Source: Ascidia mentula
Taxonomy: Eukaryota > Chordata > Ascidiacea > Phlebobranchia > Ascidiidae
DNA: 64,000 nt
Reading direction: 5' to 3'
Assembly (NCBI GenBank): GCA_947561715.1
Contig: OX387201.1
Location: 5,226,001 to 5,290,000, forward strand
The first letter of the stretch is position 1. Each line of letters starts with the position of its first letter. A program made the position numbers and the translations under genes. Shown here piece after piece: positions 48,004 to 64,000 of the stretch. Below the pieces are notes generated by a model. That model had not been told where the DNA came from and made no database searches. It saw only the letters and a list, made by a program, of their open reading frames with translations.

Positions 48004-49279
48004 ATATAACTCCTATCGGCTTTAATTCCTATATTTATTTTGTTGATTTACTGTGGGACAAAAAGACAGCAAGGTACCTTTACCAAACCAAGTAAACAAC
48101 TTTGAAATGGCTAATTGATTGTATTTGCTACAATACCATTAGCTGAACCAGTTACCTTTTCATTACACACTAAAACCAGATTTGAATGTGTTTCTTTTAT
48201 TCTTTGATATATCTAATCATTACATGTTTTGACAATTAAACAATTCTTGTTTTTGTTTCAGCTTTTGTATCTAAATATCGTTTTCTTGACAAGTTCTTAC
48301 TTCATAAACCAACTCACGCGAAAACATCTGTCAACTGAGATATCATACCAAATAAACTGCCATGTACCAATGTGTTGGCACTGTGAATTAACCAGCAAAG
48401 AAGCATCCGATTGTTGTGCTATAAGGGCGGCACCGAAACATATTTTCTGCTATTGGGGAAGTCCCAGTGTAGTGCTTTCGGTTCTGATGGAAGTCAGCGG
48501 GGGAATAAAGTTTCGCCATGGTGACTTAATGTTGGTACGTGGCCGCAGTTTACTTATTAGCTTGTCCAGACAGTAAGAGGCTAGAGTTTCAATGTATTTA
48601 TTATTTTCCCTGTTGTTACGTATTATACGCCGAGTAACTAGGTCTGCCATAGAACTGGAACATAAAGCAAGGGTGTCTAAAAAAGGAATATGATTTGGAA
48701 ACAACGATCAATTATTTAACGCTCCGTTATAGCAACCCCTCAGTCATGGACGCCCACAGAAAAACTTCAAGGGGGCAAATGCTCCCCGTTGCCCCATCCC
48801 CCAAAAGTTAGTTTCCTAACTGTTCACGAACGAAATTCATTGATTAGTTACTGGTGTAAATGTTTAGTTTCTACAAAAAAAAACATTAGTCGCATTATGA
48901 TTTTAAACCTTTGTAGTCATTGGAACATAATCTTTGTTAAAAAAATTACCGGGTAAATGTCAACATTGTATTACACAAGTGTGTTTTAGAATGGTAAAAG
49001 CTATTGGGCCTGCCAAAGCTTTATATATATACATATACATAGACTGTGTCATTTTTATTTCAACACGGCCGCACCCAAAACAATGACGTAAGTCCTCGTA
49101 ACAGAGGAAGTCAACCAAATCAATCCAAATAAACGCTTCAAGTACCAAGTTCGTCATTCAAAGTCCTATTTATAGCTCTGGCCGTACCGTTTTTATCATA
49201 TATAGGCTATACCAACTTCCAACAACTTTATAGTCATACACAATCACCAAAGGAGTCGTAGCTTCAGCAAAATTAAATT
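48004..49279. other. Divergent region between the two ParB-like paralogues
   Basis: 1.28 kb between the start codons of the two head-to-head paralogues. A segment near 48745-48800 with CATGGACGCCC and runs of G and C looks like a repeat fragment. Open frames at 48229-48576 (+) and 48450-48704 (-) overlap each other and show no domain. Promoters of both genes should lie at the edges. Confidence 0.4.
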
Positions 49280-49743
49280 ATGCTTCACCTTTTTCCGTAC
49301 ACTATATGTTTCTCTAACAATATCATTGAAGAAAGGTTGGCTCATAGCCTTAACCTTAAGTTATCGAAGATGCTGTTCATGGAAAAAAGTGAAGTTTTAA
49401 AAGAAATTCAAGCCCTTCCTGTACTGAGAGTACACAAATGCAAACTGGACGGCAAATACTATACGAAGAATTCCGCAACTTTGTACACCCTGCGAGTCTT
49501 GCAGTGTCAGCACGATTCATTTGCATCAATGAAAAGGCCTGTAGGTACAAATTGGTTGATTTGGTTGAATTATGCTATATTATGACATATATAGTTTACG
49601 CAAAGATTTTTTAATATCATTGGTTTACGTTTCAGGTGTTTGAATTGAGGTGTACTTGCACACAACAGTCAGTGAGTCAATCAGGACGTGGATGCCATGC
49701 TACTTTGAAATACTATGATACGTTTAAACATTGTGGTTGCTGA
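49280..49743 (+). CDS. Small two-exon protein, diverged paralogue B of 47194-48003
   Basis: Exons 49280-49540 and 49636-49743, giving 122 residues. It aligns end to end with paralogue A: FSNNII against FTQDSI, LPVLRVHKCKLDGKYYTKN against LPLTVGRCRNDGRLYCNDN, then LYTLRVL against LYLFRVM, and a C-terminal CHA..KHCGC against CHV..PHCPC. The intron is at the same place and phase 0 in both. The DNRRL motif of A is replaced by KNSATL, so any activity that needs those residues is probably lost or changed. The upstream MRP motif is also absent. The open frame is intact, which argues against a dead copy. Function unknown. Confidence 0.55.
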
Positions 49744-50716
49744 AGAACACTATAGCAATGAAATTGATTCTTGTCCACACTACTGATTTTTTTGTAATTG
49801 CTTGCAACAAGAATAGTTGCTTGCTTAAAAACTTGGGATTTATGTGTCAAAGAAGCAATTTTTTTCGCATTCTTTACAATCGCAAAATACATTCAATTCC
49901 TTTCTACCTATGTTTATATAAGTTACCTGTATCGTCGTATTCGAAGGTTCCGATTGACCATGTTAAAAAATGAACTTGTACAACTTTAGTAAGATATCTG
50001 CTACAGATTGGAAAAAATATTTGCTTAGTTTCCCATTTTTTTTAATTTTCGGTCGTTAGGTGGCGGTATAAAAAATGGTTGCAAATTTTTAGCGTTGTGT
50101 GGTTCGATACGGCAGTCGTAACTCGCAACTGGAACTTAGAACGTCCCACGAGGCAAATGCACCTAAACCTGCTAGGAAGGTATGAAGTTTAGAAATTTAT
50201 CTTATCTTCACCTCTTCATTACGCACTGAAGATTAATTGCAGGTTTTGAGGTTCCATTGAAACTTTAGTAGCTTCCCATATAACATGGCCAGATTGGATA
50301 GTTTGTTTTTTGCGCGGAAGATTTCGTATCGGCGATCATTATTTGCGCGGACGATTGCAACGTATTTTCATATGTTAATGCATTAGCTAATTAATATTGA
50401 GCGGATTATCGGTAAACTTTCGCAAAAGCAAAATTTTGACATTGCCTTACATGTTAAGGCATCAAGTTAGGCCAATGATGTGGTTTTAATTGGATAGTCT
50501 TTTGCTTTTGATAAAAAATACAAAAATTTTAGACATTGCCCTTCAATTTTCACTGCTTCTTAATTTGAAAAGATGATCTCAACATCAGTCAGTAGTAAAT
50601 CTTATTCTCATATTTGCATGGATTTAATATGCTGAATCTGTAACAGGTAGTTTTAACTTAATGTTGTAGGCAGTACATACAAAATTCATTGTCACAAGGG
50701 CCCTATAAACATCCAC
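49744..50716. other. Spacer and 5' UTR region of FOXJ2/3
   Basis: No coding exon. A likely non-coding first exon of the forkhead gene may end at the donor AAG|gtatga near 50178, with the coding exon entered at the acceptor atgttgtag before 50670. A dispersed repeat lies at 50289-50425 inside that possible intron. Confidence 0.4.
50289..50425. repeat. Dispersed repeat, copy 2
   Basis: Same orientation and nearly the same length as 26692-26830. It begins CCAGATTGGATAGTTTG and keeps CGGCGATCATT, GCGCGGACGATTGCAACG and GCGGATTATCGGT. No terminal repeat or target duplication seen. Confidence 0.7.
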
Positions 50717-61629
<10,913 letters not shown>

Positions 61630-61920
61630 ACGTTGCAACCGCCAGCCGGTCGGTTGTTTTTCTTCGTTGTTTTTATCTTTTTTTTCCCACACCAAGCTCA
61701 AGTGCTTGCTTAAACGTTCTCATTTGCATGGATCACGAAAGGATCTGTTTGCGCAACAAAAATAATCGATTGGTAGGAATTGTTTGGCCCCAAAAATGTT
61801 CCTCTTGTTTTATGCGTCCCGAACCCGCGAAGTTCATCTTTATAACGGTAAATTCAATGTAAGGTGTTATAGAAAACAGGCGTGTTTTTAACTTTCGGTG
61901 GATTTTGTTCCATTTTTATT
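61630..61920. other. FOXJ2/3 3' UTR
   Basis: Sequence between the FOXJ stop and a convergent unidentified gene. No canonical AATAAA seen on the + strand. Nothing else visible. Confidence 0.4.
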
Positions 61921-62013
61921 GCATTGACTTATTCCGACTCTTCACGTGCCTCCTGATCTTCAGTTTTATCGTCGGGTGCTCCGCAATCATGGAACTGTGA
62001 AGGGCGCTTTTCA

Positions 62014-62629
62014 TCATATGTTACTTTCCCATGTTTTCGGTGCGCCGCCCTGCGCTTTCCTATCGCTTTCACTGCGACCTGGCTTTTGTACATATGCTTC
62101 AACGCGTCGCTTTGCCCTCTCTCGTTTTTCGAACTTTGATACACATTCGCGACACTACTGTATATCAGTCAGAACCCCAGGGCGCGGTAAATGATCCACA
62201 CTGACCCAGTCTGTGGAGAATAATGCCAGCTCGGCTTTTGAGTTCGGTAACAGTAAATTGCTTTTGCGCAGTATTCTCTTGTACGTTGATGACGTCATTC
62301 GCTGAAGGTCGGCGTTTTGTATGTGTACATACACACAAGCCGTATGTCAATCCTTCGACTGCCACTTTTGACTGGGTTGTCTTGTAAGTGCATTGTACGT
62401 TTCTGCGTACTTCGAGATGAGGACGTTTGTACAGGGGTTACACGAGGGTAAAAACTATGTTGTTGAATACGATTGAACGACATTGCGTGCAAGGAGTGAA
62501 TATCACCCGTTGAATTGTCCGGTGGACCCGACCCAGTCGTTTTTTTTGCTTGTGCCTTTCCCTCTTCAGCCTTTCTTTTTCAAAATTTCTATATTTTTCT
62601 ATTTCGCCACTTTCCTTTTTTGGGTGTCG
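62014..62629 (-). CDS. Unidentified lysine/arginine-rich protein, partial model
   Basis: Two minus-strand stretches look coding and share phase 0 borders. The first is 62629-62507, between a cag acceptor and a gtgata donor, with KKESGEIEKYRNFEKERLK and KRERHKQKKRLGR. The second starts after the cag acceptor at 62301 and reads RMTSSTYKRILRKSNLLLP, AELALFSTDWVSVDHL and RPGVLTDIQ before a TAG at 62157-62155. In the same frame beyond the TAG comes another charged stretch (SKFEKRERAKRRVEAYVQK) ending at a TGA at 62016-62014. Either the protein ends at the TAG, or a 51-bp intron from TGG|gtcagt to cagtag| removes it. The N-terminus was not found. A competing frame (61929-62144) is also open. I recognise no family; highly basic helices of this type occur in nucleolar and ciliary proteins. 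Confidence 0.35.
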
Positions 62630-63143
62630 CTGCGCGTTGCTGTGAAATGTGAAAACCGACTTTAACAGTGAAAACTTCTGTTTAATCCAATTCGCAACGT
62701 TGATTAACTGATTTGCATATTTGCATGCAATAATGACGTAAACATGAGTCTTTGCCTTCAAGTGTGGAGATTTCTATAAGTTCTACCAGCGTTGGTCTCG
62801 CGGTCCACATATGTATGACGTCAATGATTGACCACTAGCCATAGAAATCGTAAACGGCGTGTGTCGCAATCGTAGTGACTTGTATTGTGTTGTTCACCAG
62901 TTGGTGTAAATAAGCGCAAAGTACAGGTTCTAATGAAAAATTTTGTGTGATTATGAATTTGTCAACGAATGTGTTTATTTAAAGTGAGCTCGTTCAGAAC
63001 ATTAATTTCTCCAATGCAGTTTGGCTGCATCAGCAGGTGATTTGTTGCTTGCTAAGTAGAAACAGTTCATACAGATTTTTCTGTGCATGTATTTTCCACA
63101 GACAAGTACATTTTTCCGAGTATATACTGATATAATGGTAAAT

Positions 63144-63648
63144 TCAACAAGTGAAGTATTCCAGCTGAGTAGCTGGATGTCCGATGAAGTTTACCACATA
63201 CAAACGCCAGAACCGGGCAGTGATAGGCTCCCAAAAACGGATTGCAACAGCCGTTGTTTGATCGGTGTTTCCTTTGAAAATCTGAAAACATCGATAAGTA
63301 CAAACTGTTCCGCTTTACATATGTGTTAATGAGCCCATGTTTCAGTCTATATGCAAGTTCGAATTATGTTACACGCGACGGTTCTGTGTCGGAGAAGATT
63401 TATGTTGTTATACTCGCGCAATCAAAAAACGTCAAACCAATTTACCCTGTCTGTGTTATTCTTTCCCTTAACATACAGCATTCCGATAGTGGAATCACCA
63501 TAAGCAAGTTTGTATTTTGTAACCCTCTGGTCTTTCCCTGGTATCGGACGCGCTTTAGTAACAACACCATAAATCTTCCTTGGCCAAAGAAAGTCGACTT
63601 GAATCCAATCTCCGGTCGTTGCGGCTGCCACATAAACCGATAGAAGAA
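63144..63648 (-). CDS. Discoidin (F5/8 type C) domain protein, 3' end only
   Basis: Two exons in reading order: about 63648-63446 and 63281-63144. The first encodes TTGDWIQVDFLWPRKIYGVV and RVTKYKLAYGD; the second encodes IFKGNTDQTTAVAI, the PITARFWRLYV core and LEYFTC before the stop. This is the classic second half of a discoidin domain: W.QVD, I.GV.T..R, V..YK..Y, F.GN.D, PI.AR and L....C at the end. Such domains bind cell-surface lipids or carbohydrates and are found on extracellular proteins. The gene ends directly after the domain. Its 5' part lies beyond the window or is interrupted by the foldback element at 63796-64000. The acceptor of the first exon (taatag) is my best guess. Confidence 0.75.
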
Positions 63649-63795
63649 CTATTACTGTGCGTAGAATAAATTATGTTTGCGACTGTTATTTGGAGCGCAT
63701 CATACACAAAAAGGTGCCGCGTGTTTACATTGTGCATGTTTGTTGGAGTTACGTTCAACGGAACGTTTAAGTTTAAATAAAACGATTTAAAATTT

Positions 63796-64000
63796 TGAAA
63801 GCTGCAGACAGATGGCCACTGTTTCGACCTAAAAGGTCTCATCAGTGCAGCTGGTGTGACTATCGGACGACTTTGCTGACCAAACCGCCAAGCAAATACT
63901 TCACTTTGTGCTGACTATTGGTCAGCAAAGTCGTCTGCCACCAGCTGCACTGGAGACCTTTTAGGTGAAAACGGTGGCCATCTGTCTGCAGCTTTCACAA
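63796..64000. repeat. Foldback (palindromic) MITE, copy 3
   Basis: Perfectly paired outer arms: it starts TGAAAGCTGCAGACAGATGG, and the right end is the reverse complement of this apart from window trimming. The arms go on with GGTCTCATCAGTGCAGCTGG and GACGACTTTGCTGACCAA, both found reversed in the right half. It is the same family as 39408-39692 and 45299-45506. It reaches the window end. Confidence 0.9.

Noticed and set aside
48229..48704. Open frames on both strands between the ParB-like paralogues
   Set aside because: No alignment with either paralogue and no splice support. Possibly repeat-derived.

Overview
This window is nuclear DNA of an animal, most likely an ascidian tunicate (Ciona-like). 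The evidence is small AT-rich introns (about 50 to 1000 bp) with GT..AG borders, tight gene spacing on both strands, many short foldback and hAT-like repeat copies, and compact chordate-type genes. The species call is inference. I rebuilt the genes by hand from open frames, splice borders and matching intron phases. Every exon chain given as coordinates below closes in frame, unless I say otherwise.

Layout. 747-3242 (+): coiled-coil protein of unknown function. 3855-5755 (-): MORN5. 7477-14733 (+): HSP90B1 (GRP94, endoplasmin) with a near-perfect ER-stress element upstream. 17130-21586 (+): PRKAR2, the type II regulatory subunit of PKA. 22411-23594 (-): four-span claudin/PMP22-like protein. 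24745-25627 (-): SYCE2-like coiled-coil protein. 26181-28321 (+): SRPRB. 30356-32524 (+): PLA2G15/LCAT-type lipase. 33131-34160 (+): methyltransferase-like protein with a worn SAM motif. 37571-46240 (+): SLC5 sodium/sugar cotransporter. 47194-48003 (-) and 49280-49743 (+): two divergent 122-residue paralogues with a possible ParB-like fold. 50717-61629 (+): FOXJ2/3 forkhead factor. About 62014-62629 (-): exons of an unidentified lysine-rich protein. 63144-63648 (-): 3' end of a discoidin (F5/8 type C) gene that runs out of the window.

The most striking observation is in HSP90B1. Three separate exons are each present as a tandem pair of diverged but intact copies (9659-9796/9945-10079, 10706-10783/10933-11010, 12983-13048/13105-13158). 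All six copies keep splice sites, frame and phase. They lie in the middle-domain amphipathic loop, the segment just after it, and the C-terminal segment linked to client binding in mammalian gp96. Choice among the pairs could give up to eight ER Hsp90 proteins from one gene. I know of no description of this, but I could not search.

Shared biology is limited. HSP90B1 and SRPRB both serve the ER, and PRKAR2, SLC5 and PLA2G15 are ordinary metabolic or signalling genes. There is no operon-like logic beyond close spacing and two or three divergent promoters.
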